The position numbers were made by a program, and so were the translations under genes. From CAZMCH01 sp964564735 (GTDB taxonomy: Bacteria > Poribacteria > DTPJ01): a stretch of 50,693 bases of DNA. The stretch lies in contig CAZMCH010000022.1 in NCBI GenBank assembly GCA_964564735.1, forward strand, positions 1 to 50,693, read 5' to 3'. Positions 1 through 9,379 of this stretch are shown here, in pieces. The notes under the pieces are model-generated. The model was given only the letters and a program-made list of their open reading frames with translations. It had not been told where the DNA came from and searched no databases. Position 1 is the stretch's first letter, and each line of letters begins with the position of its first letter.

Positions 1-502
1 CAACAATTACATCAGAATATTTTTCTGCTATTTCAGCGGTTATTTTGGGGTGCAGCTCATTTGGATTTAGCTCTGTAGATTGAAGCGCCATGCCTCCGCT
101 GGCAATGTTGATAAATGCAAATATTCTTGTTTTCGAATGCTTTATCTCTTTTTCATAAAAATCTATGAAATGCCACCAACCTGCTGTGCCTGCATCTACT
201 GTCGTTGTTACGCCAGAAGATAAAAGGTGCGCATCGGGAACCATACTCTCTATATATCCATCGTTTGTTCTGAATCTATAAACGTGAGTATGAATGTCTA
301 TAAGACCAGGAGTTACATAATATCTCGAAATATCAATTATCTTTTCTGATTTATCCGCAGGTATATTTATAGCAACTTGGGCAATCTTTCGATCTTTTAT
401 GGCAATATCCATTTTGCTATCGATATTATTTGCGGGATCAATAACATGACCACCTTTTAATATTATATCATAACAATCTTGGGAAGTTTCGCCAATTGAC
501 AT
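1..502 (-). CDS. Amidohydrolase/deacetylase-type metallohydrolase (5' part only)
   Basis: About 167 N-terminal residues are visible; the gene runs off the left edge. The first 60 residues form the small beta domain typical of amidohydrolases (a KGGHVIDP segment near residue 16), followed by the first strand of the metal-binding TIM barrel with an HxH pair at His71 and His73 (TPGLIDIHTHV) and then SGVTTTVDAGTAG. This pattern is typical of the dihydroorotase-like branch annotated as amidohydrolase/deacetylase metallohydrolase, which hydrolyses cyclic amides or N-acyl groups; the substrate cannot be told. The ATG at 502 follows AGGAGG (511-516) at good spacing. It is the most downstream visible gene of a minus-strand catabolic run, 31 bases after the URO-D gene. 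The remaining metal ligands lie outside the window. Confidence 0.85.
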   Translation of the reverse strand, partial: MSIGETSQDCYDIILKGGHVIDPANNIDSKMDIAIKDRKIAQVAINIPADKSEKIIDISRYYVTPGLIDIHTHVYRFRTNDGYIESMVPDAHLLSSGVTTTVDAGTAGWWHFIDFYEKEIKHSKTRIFAFINIASGGMALQSTELNPNELHPKITAEIAEKYSDVIV

Positions 503-533
503 ATCCGAATCCTCCTGAAATTATGTTTATTTT

Positions 534-1550
534 CTACTTATTTTTCCAATAAGTTGCGTATTTGTGCATAGCTTCTGCACAAGCTTTTATATTTTCTGAT
601 GATGTTGGTGGAAAAGCATACCAAATAAGGTCTAATCCACCTTTTGGCGAACCCAATGTTTTAATACAATTGAATATATGGGTATCAATTTCATCAGGTT
701 TGCCAAATACCATTAGCTTTTGTCGATCAATATCGAGATGAATATAGACTTTCCCTTTTGCCAATTTTTCCAGATTATCCAAGCCATTAACAAGATCTTG
801 AGGATTTATCCTCGAAACTCCACATTCTATAAGATCAGGTATTATATCGACTATATATCCGTCAGAATGTAGGGATGTGTGGACTCCGTGAGAGCGACAA
901 TATGATAGAATACGCTTATATGATGGCTTTATATATTTTCGCCATGCAGTTGGGCTTATAGGTAACGAGGTCTGTAAACCAAGATCATCACCAAACCCAA
1001 TTGCATCGACACCTAGCTCAACCCATCGTTTGATTACTTCAAACCAATATCCCTCTACAATTCCTATGAGTTCATCAAGTTCTGGTCGTTCATCAGCAAC
1101 ATCCATCATAAAATTGCTAAATCCACGCAGATAGGTCAGTCGAAGAAAAATGAATCCGTGATCTGTTCCACCATGAGTAACATGCCCCTCAAGCTTGGCT
1201 TTCTCAATATTTGCTTTTGCCTGCTTCCAGTCAGTATATTTATCTGGGTCTGGTGGTATATAATTTTTTAAGTCTTCCCAATTAGGAATTGGATGAGCTT
1301 CAACCAAGCCATCATGTGATTCCAGAGGATAGAACCATTTACATCCCCAAACATCAGTCCACCTGCTACCTGCTGGTCTGCTTGGATTTTTATCAAAGCT
1401 AATAGAAACATAATGGGAAAAATTTTCTATCCATTTAAGCTGATCTTCATATTTTTGCCATACCTGATACCATATATGAATATGTGAACGCACTTCTGGT
1501 TCACCATCTAATTCTGTTTCTTTGAAGTATTTTTCTCTTGCTGTTAGCAT
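534..1550 (-). CDS. Uroporphyrinogen decarboxylase (URO-D) domain protein
   Basis: A 338-residue protein of the URO-D fold, in the branch that includes corrinoid/methyltransferase-type proteins rather than true HemE. Family-like segments are FGDDLGLQTSLPISP near residue 185, where the substrate pocket forms, the LHSDGY strand near 230, and NPQDLVNGLDNLEKL near 255. It is cytosolic, and a role in methyl transfer or demethylation is inferred from family use, not shown. The reading frame extends to a TTG at 1565, but the ATG at 1550 is preceded by GAAAGG at normal spacing, so I use it. It lies between the RraA-like gene upstream and the amidohydrolase downstream, as part of a catabolic cluster. 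No haem genes are nearby, which argues against porphyrin synthesis. Confidence 0.85.
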   Translation of the reverse strand: MLTAREKYFKETELDGEPEVRSHIHIWYQVWQKYEDQLKWIENFSHYVSISFDKNPSRPAGSRWTDVWGCKWFYPLESHDGLVEAHPIPNWEDLKNYIPPDPDKYTDWKQAKANIEKAKLEGHVTHGGTDHGFIFLRLTYLRGFSNFMMDVADERPELDELIGIVEGYWFEVIKRWVELGVDAIGFGDDLGLQTSLPISPTAWRKYIKPSYKRILSYCRSHGVHTSLHSDGYIVDIIPDLIECGVSRINPQDLVNGLDNLEKLAKGKVYIHLDIDRQKLMVFGKPDEIDTHIFNCIKTLGSPKGGLDLIWYAFPPTSSENIKACAEAMHKYATYWKNK

Positions 1551-1588
1551 ACAATAACCTTTCAATAAATAGTTTTTTTATTGCTATA

Positions 1589-2491
1589 TCATAATCTTAC
1601 TTGAGTTGATTGTTCTTTTCCTTCTCTAGCTCTTGCGTCTTCCAATTCTTTATCCCAGTTTAGATGACGAAATTGCTCTGGAGATGAGGTTCTAAACCAT
1701 TCGGCAAAGTCTTCCCAGATCGCTAGCGACCATGATGCGTCAATTTGTGCTGTAGTATATTTCTTTTCTTCAAGGCGAATAAAGCCAAATATATCCATTA
1801 CATGCGATTTCTCTGCATTTACTACGCAGGTCTCTGCTAGATGTGGAGGTATAAATAGAACGCCAGCAGGCGTGCCTAGAACAACATCACCGGGCATACA
1901 AATTGCATTGCCAATGCGACATGGCGTATTCATACCCACCATAGTAACATCGCCTATTCCTGTCGGATCGTTGCCTCTATAAAATGTCTGAATTGCGTTA
2001 ATCTCCATGACTTGTTGCACATCTCTTATCCCTCCCCAGATCACCGATCCGCCCCTCTTGGTTCTAGCAGCTACTGCGGTTGAGAGATTTCCACCAACAT
2101 AAGTCCCCTGAAATATCTTGTCAAATAGATCAACCACAAGGACATCATCTTCCTGAAGTGAATCAACTACCCAAGCGTTGAAATAGCCTTTTCTACCTTC
2201 TTCTTGCTGACCATATTTAAGAAGGTAGTCGTTTAAGTCTGGACGCATAGGAACCATAACTGCAGTAACGGCACGACCAACCAATATTTTATTTGGATGA
2301 ATCATCTTAAAATTACCTTGAAACTGGTATCTATATCCATGTCCCCATAAAGGTCCCCATGCCTCTTCTAAGGTAATATTTGCCATTCGGCGCAGTATAT
2401 CAGTAGGCACTTTGGGTCGTCCATTGGAAAAACGCTCTCCCTTCCAAAGTGGTGTAAGTTGTATAATGTCTTCAGGATTATCAAATTTCAT
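1589..2491 (-). CDS. RraA-like family protein (aldolase/demethylmenaquinone methyltransferase-like fold)
   Basis: A 300-residue RraA-like protein. The family hallmarks are a glycine-rich strand with the conserved Arg-Asp pair (IWGGIRD) around residue 155, VVDLFDK around 118, and a PGDVVLGTPAGVLFIPP segment around 203-217, which matches the usual GDxxxxxxxGVxxVP block. Enzymes of this fold act as 4-hydroxy-4-methyl-2-oxoglutarate or oxaloacetate aldolases; others bind RNase E. It is longer than E. coli RraA (about 160 residues), with an N-terminal extension and an acidic, charged C-terminal tail, so an aldolase-type role in catabolism is more likely than RNase E control. The ATG at 2491 has AAGGAG seven bases upstream. 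It starts 24 bases after the GNAT stop, so they are probably co-transcribed. Confidence 0.85.
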   Translation of the reverse strand: MKFDNPEDIIQLTPLWKGERFSNGRPKVPTDILRRMANITLEEAWGPLWGHGYRYQFQGNFKMIHPNKILVGRAVTAVMVPMRPDLNDYLLKYGQQEEGRKGYFNAWVVDSLQEDDVLVVDLFDKIFQGTYVGGNLSTAVAARTKRGGSVIWGGIRDVQQVMEINAIQTFYRGNDPTGIGDVTMVGMNTPCRIGNAICMPGDVVLGTPAGVLFIPPHLAETCVVNAEKSHVMDIFGFIRLEEKKYTTAQIDASWSLAIWEDFAEWFRTSSPEQFRHLNWDKELEDARAREGKEQSTQVRL

Positions 2492-2515
2492 AATTATTCT
2501 CCTTGTTATAATTTG

Positions 2516-3676
2516 CTATATCATATTCATTTCTAATGGTGGCAAAGGTATTGGCAGGCATGTTTCTAGCAAATCCTTCATCATTCCTGTTGCCTCAACA
2601 TTTGTTATTTGCCCATCTGGTGGAGTTCCAAGCATCGTCCAGACAAGGTTTGTCTGCCCTTCTATCTTTAAATAATCTTTGCCACTCCATGCGGTAAATC
2701 TCTCATTTCCTGCAGAGAATTGCATTGAATAAACAAATTCTTCTGGAAAATAGCTGGCAAAGTAGGGCTTGAGTTTGTTCATTGTTCGTGCAAAATCTAT
2801 AACGCAATGCGTGCCGGGTCTGGCTGTTGGTTTACTGCCGATATATGACAACAATCTCATAAGAATATGATCGCCTTTTTGAATGTCAATCTCTATTTCT
2901 CCACCTTCTGGCAAATCTTGCGTAAGCCAAGATAAAGCAGATATAATAAATTGCCTATTGCCTGCGTATTCCATTACACGCCTATATTTTTTGTTATCTC
3001 TTTCCAATAGCTTTGTTACTAGCAAGTATCCAACTGGCATTGAATAATATGTTATTAATATAAATTCAACAGGTCGCCCAACGCAATATCCATATTTTAA
3101 AACAATCTCATAGTCAGATAAAGGTCTTTTGCTGAATAAAGGCTCATGGTCGTTGAGCATAGCTAGTATCTTTATATCGCCTATTTCTGCTCTCCTAACT
3201 TCATATTCTCCCATTCCAGCTAAGCCATCTTTTATTGTAAATCGTTCTAATCCGCCAACAAATCTTGATCCTGCACGTCTATACATTTCACGATTACCTG
3301 AGATACATACAAAATCAACGTTATCTTCATGAAATCGCTTCATTGTTGCTGATAAAACATTACTTGCAAGACCAAGTTTGCGATAATCAGGATGAGTGCA
3401 GACACTACCAATATAGCCCAAACGGAGTTGATGTCCATAAATAGATATGTCACGTTCCAGCCTTTCAATGCCAGATACCGCTTGCCCCTTGTGAAACATG
3501 ACGAATGTGTCTTGCCTTGCCTCATCTCTTAAGCTCATAGGCCATGTTCTTGCTCCATTTTCGTAATCTTCTGCATTTGTAAAAAATATTGATCTTGCTA
3601 ATTCTGTCGCTGAATCCCATTCCGATTCAAAAGGCGTTCTAGGTCCGTCAAATTCCATAAGGTTGTTTTCTGGCAT
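2516..3676 (-). CDS. GNAT-family N-acetyltransferase with extended C-terminal region
   Basis: A 386-residue protein. The acetyl-CoA-binding GNAT core is at about residues 50-150: a LGYIGSVCTHPDYRKLGLAS stretch contains the beta4 strand and a variant of the pyrophosphate loop (Q/RxxGxG/A, here RKLGLA), followed by a CISGNREMYRRAGSRFVGG strand-helix. The second half (about 200-386) resembles the long two-domain GNATs with a sterol-carrier-like end (Eis type), but I see no decisive motif there. The frame opens at a GTG at 3730, but ATG 3676 is preceded by GGAGG (8-base spacing) and starts MPENNL, so I take 3676. The substrate is unknown. It lies upstream of the RraA-like gene on the same strand. 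Confidence 0.8.
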   Translation of the reverse strand: MPENNLMEFDGPRTPFESEWDSATELARSIFFTNAEDYENGARTWPMSLRDEARQDTFVMFHKGQAVSGIERLERDISIYGHQLRLGYIGSVCTHPDYRKLGLASNVLSATMKRFHEDNVDFVCISGNREMYRRAGSRFVGGLERFTIKDGLAGMGEYEVRRAEIGDIKILAMLNDHEPLFSKRPLSDYEIVLKYGYCVGRPVEFILITYYSMPVGYLLVTKLLERDNKKYRRVMEYAGNRQFIISALSWLTQDLPEGGEIEIDIQKGDHILMRLLSYIGSKPTARPGTHCVIDFARTMNKLKPYFASYFPEEFVYSMQFSAGNERFTAWSGKDYLKIEGQTNLVWTMLGTPPDGQITNVEATGMMKDLLETCLPIPLPPLEMNMI

Positions 3677-3751
3677 AGGTATTCCCTCCGTATGATTGAA
3701 ATAGAACGCTGAAAATCCCTCTAAGTCCACTTGAAGACTATGTATTACTAT

Positions 3752-3767
3752 ATCAGCGTTCTATAAA
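3752..3767. repeat. 16-bp repeat fragment shared with 43349-43364
   Basis: The sixteen bases ATCAGCGTTCTATAAA occur here and, identically and in the same orientation, at 43349-43364. At the second site they form the right edge of a 12-bp inverted repeat. The copy here, in the 104-base gap between two minus-strand genes, lacks the inverted-repeat half, so it looks like a truncated end of the same dispersed element. Only two copies are visible in this window. Confidence 0.5.
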
Positions 3768-3780
3768 ATGCTTATCATCT

Positions 3781-4881
3781 TTACGCAAGCCAAATTTCTT
3801 TTCCCTCTTCGGCTGATTTGTATAATGCGTCAAGAGTTTTCATAACATTCAATACTTCTTCACGCTTGACAATGAGTTCTTCTTTGCCTTTTATGACTTT
3901 TATAAAATGTTCGGTTTCTTCCCAATGACCTGCGAATTCAACGTTTCTATCTGATGGAACTTGAGGAGTGATGTTCACCTGATAACTACCCATATTTGTT
4001 ACAAGTGTCAAAGGATCAAGCACAAGACCTCCTTCATCACCAAGAATCATGCTATAACCCATATTTTGAGGAACATTTGCCGCCCAGCTAGTCTTAAAAG
4101 CTACGGTTGCATTATTTTCAAGGCGAATAAACCCAGCCGCCATATCCTCGACATCAAACTCGTTGGATTTAAACTCTCTTGGTGTAAGAACACCCAAAGG
4201 CGCGCCACTATCAGATAAAGAAGTAGCAAGCCCTTCATTTTTGTTGCCAAAAATAGTATAAGTCATACTGCTAACAGCCTTAACCTTTGGACCTCCCATA
4301 AGCCAGAAAAGCAGGTCTATTGCGTGAACTCCCAAATCATATACAGGACCTCCCCCAGAGTGTTTTTTCATGTGGAATTGTCCCCAAGTTGGTGTTCCAC
4401 GACGACGCAGATAATATGTCTCCGCATAATACATATAGCCCAATTTTCCAGCCATAATGATCTCTTTTGCTGCTCTTGAACGATTGGAAAATCTCGCACT
4501 TTGACCAACAAAAAGTATTTTTCCTGCTGATTCTGCAGTATCAAACATCTCAACCGCATCATCATAAGAAGTCGCAACAGGCTTCTCACATAGAACATGC
4601 GCACCAGATTTCAATGCCTCTATTGTAACTTCCTTATGATAGGCGTTAGGTGTGCATACAGAAACTATATCAGGTTTTGTTTCGGCAATCATTTTTTTCC
4701 AATCGCCAAATGCGTTTGGAATACCCTCTGTTTTTGCGACTAATTGAGCGCGATCTTCAAGCATATCAGATACAGCGACAATCTCAACATCATTTTTAAG
4801 ATTTTTCCATGCGGGGATATGTCCTGCGTTTGCAATCATACCTGTTCCAACAACTGCGATTTTCAATAATTTGTCTGACAT
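3781..4881 (-). CDS. Gfo/Idh/MocA-family NAD(P)-dependent oxidoreductase
   Basis: A 366-residue dehydrogenase of full family length. The Rossmann dinucleotide-binding motif GTGMIANAG is at residues 12-20, the CEKPVA signature at 98-103 carries the catalytic-type lysine (Lys100), and the second-domain helix DLGVHAIDLLFW lies near 183. Members oxidise or epimerise sugars and cyclitols, or cleave glycosides through a 3-keto step. AAGGAG sits just upstream of the ATG at 4881. The gene lies upstream of the GNAT/RraA/URO-D/amidohydrolase run on the same strand and is plausibly part of that catabolic unit, although the 104-base gap could hold a separate promoter. The substrate cannot be read from the sequence. 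Confidence 0.92.
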   Translation of the reverse strand: MSDKLLKIAVVGTGMIANAGHIPAWKNLKNDVEIVAVSDMLEDRAQLVAKTEGIPNAFGDWKKMIAETKPDIVSVCTPNAYHKEVTIEALKSGAHVLCEKPVATSYDDAVEMFDTAESAGKILFVGQSARFSNRSRAAKEIIMAGKLGYMYYAETYYLRRRGTPTWGQFHMKKHSGGGPVYDLGVHAIDLLFWLMGGPKVKAVSSMTYTIFGNKNEGLATSLSDSGAPLGVLTPREFKSNEFDVEDMAAGFIRLENNATVAFKTSWAANVPQNMGYSMILGDEGGLVLDPLTLVTNMGSYQVNITPQVPSDRNVEFAGHWEETEHFIKVIKGKEELIVKREEVLNVMKTLDALYKSAEEGKEIWLA

Positions 4882-4954
4882 AAGATTCTCCTTGTATAAT
4901 TAAGTCTGTTAAAAAATGTAAATCCTATTAGGAATTTACATCACCTAAAATCAT

Positions 4955-6718
4955 CTATTGAGATATTTTCTTGGCAATGATGAGGATATCCAGTATATCA
5001 ACTTTGCCATCCTTATTAATATCAGGCGTTGGTTGAATAGAATCAGTAACATTATGACCAAGATACGAACCAATTATAGCCATATCTTCAACATTGATTT
5101 TCCCATCATTATTCATGTCATAAGGAATAGAAATTTTAACTCCATTATTTATAAATATAGAATATAGCGATGTTATCTGATTATAATCAAGCTCTATCCA
5201 AGCATCCCATATTTTCCTAACGTTGATGGGTTTATATTTTATCATTATATTCCAAAGTTCTTTAAACCCTCCATCAATCATATCATCATCTACATTTGGT
5301 GTCTCATCATTGCTCTTTGTGGTATCAGCAATATCCCATAAAATACTTGCAACAGCGCCCTCAACAATTTCGCCTTTGTTATTTTTACTATCAAATCCTT
5401 TCCACCAGCTATTATATTCAATATTTGACGTTTTTGCATTGCTATATTGGGTTGTATTAAATGCGTTATCATCAATTAATGACTCAAAGAACTCAGCCCA
5501 GCCCTCTTTTATCGCAAATGCTTCATCAGATACGGTAAAGACCGAATGTGTATAATCCGAATCTGGATCGCCTATATATTGGCTCTTTGGATAGTTACGA
5601 TAATTATAATCATACATTGCCATCATAACTGCATGACCGTATTCATGAAGCATAGAAATACGATACCATGGTCTATTAGATGCGATATAAATTATCTCAT
5701 TTAATATCTGATCTCTTAATGGATATATATGACTGTAACTATATTTTGATAGTGATTTATCACTTTCATAGGGATATTGAACATTTATTATCTTTCTGCT
5801 CCAATTTACATTCTCCATTAAAAAATCATGAGCATCCATAATTGTATTGAATATATGACCTAAACAACGATGCTGATTTTTCTCATTAAAAAAGCAATCA
5901 CCATTAACTGAATCTACAAAAACATTGCTAATTACTGGTAAATCAAATTCGTATGGATTGATATATTTATCAACTATCCTTAAAACATTATTTATAAAGC
6001 TAACCTTTATTCGAAAAACTTTATCAGGGGCATTATCTATATTATCAAAAGCATAATAACCATTATTATCTGTCTTTTGGGTTTCTAACAAATTGTAGGT
6101 ATTTCCTTTAAGATCATATAGATTTACAGTAATCCATCTTATTGGTAATGGTTTGGAAATGTTATCATCGTAATATGTTACATAACCATTTATTGAAAAT
6201 GTTTTAGGATAAGAAAAAACATCGGAAGGTGCGGGTAATATAATTGCTTTTGTCTCTATATTACTCCTGTTTAATGAATCAACTTTATCAGTCACTCTGA
6301 AACCATCGTCATCAACAATTAGAAACTTAAAGAAATGCTCTACATCATTACGTCCATCGGGCAATGAATAATATACAGATGCCTGTAAAGCATAAGTGCC
6401 TTTTTCCAAAACTTTTATACTTACCGAATACATTCGAGATGAACCTTTTGTAAAAGCCTCTTCTTCAAATGTAGTTTGCCCAATTGTCGTTATACCGTCA
6501 GGCGTTCTAAATTTTATAATAGTTCTCCCACAATTGCCAATAATTGCCATTAAATCAAGTGTTATGATCGAAATTTGATCTAAATTGGCGGGATTTGACA
6601 AAGTGATTTTCCCATCAAAATAATCAGGCTTGAATTGACTTGAGCCATATATTGACGAAATATTGACGATGGAAATTGAAAGCAAAGTAAAGCTAAAAAT
6701 TATTTTCTTAAAAATCAT
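4955..6718 (-). CDS. Secreted zinc metallopeptidase (gluzincin-like) with C-terminal dockerin
   Basis: A 587-residue exported protein. Residues 1-25 form a signal peptide (Lys-rich start, hydrophobic core). Residues 30-260 are beta-rich, including a carboxypeptidase-regulatory/Ig-like segment with GYVTYYDDN near 179 and a TDNNGYYAF turn near 216. HEYGH at 358-362 is an HExxH-type zinc site, and EGWAEF at 405-410 supplies the likely third ligand, as in gluzincins. The C-terminal 65 residues hold two Ca-binding loops, DMNNDGKINVED and DINKDGKVDILD, diagnostic of a type I dockerin. It is probably anchored or complexed outside the cell, but no cohesin is in the window. It has its own transcription unit, preceded by a 370-base AT-rich gap. 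The peptidase family beyond gluzincin is not recognised. Confidence 0.85.
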   Translation of the reverse strand: MIFKKIIFSFTLLSISIVNISSIYGSSQFKPDYFDGKITLSNPANLDQISIITLDLMAIIGNCGRTIIKFRTPDGITTIGQTTFEEEAFTKGSSRMYSVSIKVLEKGTYALQASVYYSLPDGRNDVEHFFKFLIVDDDGFRVTDKVDSLNRSNIETKAIILPAPSDVFSYPKTFSINGYVTYYDDNISKPLPIRWITVNLYDLKGNTYNLLETQKTDNNGYYAFDNIDNAPDKVFRIKVSFINNVLRIVDKYINPYEFDLPVISNVFVDSVNGDCFFNEKNQHRCLGHIFNTIMDAHDFLMENVNWSRKIINVQYPYESDKSLSKYSYSHIYPLRDQILNEIIYIASNRPWYRISMLHEYGHAVMMAMYDYNYRNYPKSQYIGDPDSDYTHSVFTVSDEAFAIKEGWAEFFESLIDDNAFNTTQYSNAKTSNIEYNSWWKGFDSKNNKGEIVEGAVASILWDIADTTKSNDETPNVDDDMIDGGFKELWNIMIKYKPINVRKIWDAWIELDYNQITSLYSIFINNGVKISIPYDMNNDGKINVEDMAIIGSYLGHNVTDSIQPTPDINKDGKVDILDILIIAKKISQ

Positions 6719-7091
6719 AATTAATGTAATACACTAAAATTATCAATATAAAATCAACCAAAAAAAATTTAGAAAAATAATCAGAAATATGTCATCATTT
6801 TATCAAAAACACTTGAAAAATAGCTATCTTTCTTTGAAAAATAATACAATAAAGCTAAATTCAAAGCAAGCCTGAAATATTGTTAGTAGGCTATTTAATT
6901 TAGCGATTCTGATATGACTGTATTATATAGCCCTGAGTGAATGAATAAAGATGACAAAATTATATCGGGAGTTAGATAAACATGCAAGATAAAGATAGAC
7001 TCTTTCAGATAGCTGACCAAATTATTAATGAGATTGAGTTAGGTTCAGATGCAGAGCCAATTGGTTAACCAATAGTTTGATGTTTCATTTA
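6719..7091. other. AT-rich intergenic region
   Basis: Apart from the short frame at 6982-7068, this gap holds no recognisable gene. It should contain the promoter of the metallopeptidase gene (reading left) and the 3' end of the FGE gene. I see no strong hairpin terminator. Confidence 0.5.
6982..7068 (+). CDS. Possible 28-residue small ORF
   Basis: An ATG at 6982 opens a 28-codon frame ending TAA at 7066-7068, with a GGGAG ten bases upstream. The product is acidic and helical (it begins MQDKDRLFQIAD). I recognise no family. It lies alone in the 370-base AT-rich gap 6719-7091, between the start of one minus-strand gene and the end of the next. It could be a real small protein, the remnant of a longer gene, or chance. 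Confidence 0.25.
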   Translation: MQDKDRLFQIADQIINEIELGSDAEPIG

Positions 7092-8168
7092 TTAGGGATT
7101 AGCCTTCCGACTTAAACATCGAAAACCGATTAAAATACTCGTTTTTTGGGGATCAAATCTGTAACGATAGGATGGTGGTAACGTAGTATAAATGCCAGAA
7201 AACCATGAACCGCCACGTAAAACTTTTTCCTCACCTAAATCAGGTCCTTGTGGATTTTTTTCTGGTGATTTAGCGTAATAATCTTCATTATACCAATCAT
7301 GACACCATTCCCAAGCATTTCTTTCCATATCATGTAATCCATAGGCATTGGGCGAAAAAAATCCTACTGGATAAGCAGATTCCAAGCCCGGATTTTCCTG
7401 ACTTACCATTGATTGATCTTCGTCGTCTTCTGATATAGGTTCTCCTTCGGATAATCCACCTCGGGCAGATTTTTCCCATTCTGCTTCTGTTGGCAATCGC
7501 TTGCCTGCCCACCTGCAGTATTCAAGGGCATCTTGCCATGTTACACCTACAACGGGTTGGTCGGGTGCATTACATTTGGGATTATCCCAGTATAATGGCT
7601 TTGGGTGACCTGTTGCCTCAATGAATCTCTTATATTGTGCATTTGTAACTTCATAAACATCGATATAAAATTCATCAAGATATACTTTATGAACTGGTGT
7701 TTCATCTATATCACCAATATCACTACCCATCTCAAATATTCCTGCGGGAACAAATATCATAGGTGCGCCATCATTGCCAATATATACTTGTGGAATTATA
7801 AAAGCCTTTCTATTGTGAAAATTTCCTTTTATCAGTGATGTTTTTCCCTCATAAATATCAATATCAGCCTTTATTGTATTATTATCTCGCATGAATAAAA
7901 TCTGGTATTTCCCTTTTGTGATACCATTAACATCTAATTGAAAATCAGTTTTTTTAATTTTAACTAGAGTTGTTGATTTTTCAATAAATTCTCCACCTTT
8001 TACAGATATGGAATCAATGTCAATAATATTTGTAATTGTTATTTCACAGCTTACAGGCGAACTTGTGATTATAAGTCCACATTTTTGCTCTGCTAGTAAT
8101 ATAGAATTGACAAAAAACAGAAAAAAAACTGCTAAAATAAATTTAAAAAGGTATTTATTCAATGACAT
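7092..8168 (-). CDS. Secreted formylglycine-generating-enzyme (FGE/SUMF1)-domain protein
   Basis: A 358-residue exported protein. Residues 1-25 are a signal peptide (hydrophobic core FKFILAVFFLFFV), residues 30-120 a beta-rich N-terminal domain, and about 130-355 a full FGE-sulfatase domain: MIFVPAGIFEMGS start, TPVHKVYLDEFYID, EVTNAQY, GKRLPTEAEWE, EWCHDWY, LRGGSWF and a GFRC end. The usual GNVWEWC is ERNAWEWC here. True FGE oxidises a cysteine of sulfatases, but many bacterial members lack that activity, and no sulfatase is nearby. The frame extends to 8231, but the signal peptide begins at the tandem ATGs 8171/8168 next to AGGAG (8172-8176). I use 8168, which leaves a short 3-base spacing, so 8171 is not excluded. 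Confidence 0.85.
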   Translation of the reverse strand: MSLNKYLFKFILAVFFLFFVNSILLAEQKCGLIITSSPVSCEITITNIIDIDSISVKGGEFIEKSTTLVKIKKTDFQLDVNGITKGKYQILFMRDNNTIKADIDIYEGKTSLIKGNFHNRKAFIIPQVYIGNDGAPMIFVPAGIFEMGSDIGDIDETPVHKVYLDEFYIDVYEVTNAQYKRFIEATGHPKPLYWDNPKCNAPDQPVVGVTWQDALEYCRWAGKRLPTEAEWEKSARGGLSEGEPISEDDEDQSMVSQENPGLESAYPVGFFSPNAYGLHDMERNAWEWCHDWYNEDYYAKSPEKNPQGPDLGEEKVLRGGSWFSGIYTTLPPSYRYRFDPQKTSILIGFRCLSRKANP

Positions 8169-8395
8169 CATCTCCTTTTGATTTATTGAAACTTGGAGGT
8201 TAATCTTTAATTTTATTGAAAATATTAGCATTTATAAACGAAATAATCAAATAATTTTATGGGCTAAATAATATAACATAGAAAAATTCTTCCTTGATTA
8301 TATTCTGAGTTAATGCTAGTATTTTGTGAAATTTTTATATCTATTAATCAGATTTTTATATATTAACGCCCAAATATATAAAGGAGGACGTCTGA

Positions 8396-9379
8396 ATGAG
8401 CAGATTACGCATAGGATTTATTGGTTGTGGTGGTCAGGCAACAGCCAATATTTATCCCCATATAATGACTATTCCCGAAACCGACCTTATCGCATGTTGC
8501 GATCTTGTAGAGGAAAAAGCAAAAGCCAATGCTGAACGTTTCGGTGCAAAGGCTTGGTATACCGACTATGAGATGATGCTTGATAACGAGGAAATTGATG
8601 CTGTATTTATCGTTGGGCATCCACACATGCACACAGAATTGGGAATAGCATGTCTGGAAAAAGGCTATCATGTATTTACTGAAAAGCCAACCGCAACAAA
8701 TCTTGCTGATGCCAAACGTATGGCTGAAACTGCTGAGAGAGTTGGGAAACAAACACAGGTCGGTCACATGCTTCGTCATGGTCCTGCAACCAAAATTGCC
8801 AAAAAAGTTCTTGCTTCTGAGGAATTTGGCAAGCCTATATTTATTGAAAGCAAATATTACGTCCCAGGTCCGAGAACCCCTGTGCCAAGTTGGGATGCAC
8901 CAACGCTTGATTGGGCGTATATGCTTATTCAGGCTGTTCATCCTGTCGATTGGGCAAGGCATATTATGGGCGATATTGTAAGTCTAACAGCAAAACGTGG
9001 ACTTGGTAATAATGGAGCTGTATCCTATGTTGTCGCTGTAGAATTTGAGGACGGAATCGCTGGGCTAATCAATATGACTTCTTCTGCACCTTTCGTTGTT
9101 GCAGAGCTAGAGGCTGTCGGTGATGCTGAAACATTCCTACACATTGATAATATGGTGAAGATACGCTATCAGGGTGGGTCGTGGGAACAACCTCAGGTCA
9201 TTGATTATGGAAGGCGTGAAGCAGGCTATTTTGATGAAGTGAAAGATTTTGGCATTTGCATCCTTGAAAATAAGCCTACATATCCTACTTTCAGAGATGA
9301 ATATAAGGCTTTGTTGATCTGTCAGGCGATAGTTGATAGTATTGAGACCGGAAAAGTTGTTTCTGTCCCTCAAGAATAA
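8396..9379 (+). CDS. Gfo/Idh/MocA-family oxidoreductase
   Basis: A 327-residue dehydrogenase. The Rossmann motif GCGGQATANIYPHI begins at residue 10, the acidic ribose-binding residue follows at the end of strand 2 (CDL near 36), and TEKPTA at 95-100 carries the catalytic-type lysine. The second domain is short, with WARHIMGDI near 183. The ATG at 8396 has AAGGAGG (8381-8387) upstream. Divergent from the FGE gene and followed by an 84-base gap to the caspase gene, it may have its own promoter in 8232-8395. It is a paralogue of the enzyme at 3781-4881, but the two are not close in sequence. The sugar substrate is unknown. Confidence 0.9.
   Translation: MSRLRIGFIGCGGQATANIYPHIMTIPETDLIACCDLVEEKAKANAERFGAKAWYTDYEMMLDNEEIDAVFIVGHPHMHTELGIACLEKGYHVFTEKPTATNLADAKRMAETAERVGKQTQVGHMLRHGPATKIAKKVLASEEFGKPIFIESKYYVPGPRTPVPSWDAPTLDWAYMLIQAVHPVDWARHIMGDIVSLTAKRGLGNNGAVSYVVAVEFEDGIAGLINMTSSAPFVVAELEAVGDAETFLHIDNMVKIRYQGGSWEQPQVIDYGRREAGYFDEVKDFGICILENKPTYPTFRDEYKALLICQAIVDSIETGKVVSVPQE

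Noticed and set aside
534..1550. Haem biosynthesis enzyme HemE
   Set aside because: The sequence belongs to the URO-D-like catabolic branch and sits with catabolic genes, without haem genes nearby.
7092..8168. Calling the FGE-domain protein a true sulfatase-activating enzyme
   Set aside because: No sulfatase gene is in the window, and the protein is exported with an extra N-terminal domain, so the activity cannot be claimed.
8405..8962. 185-residue open frame on the minus strand inside the oxidoreductase gene
   Set aside because: It is antisense to a well-supported gene, has no recognisable domain or ribosome site, and is explained by codon usage of the true frame.
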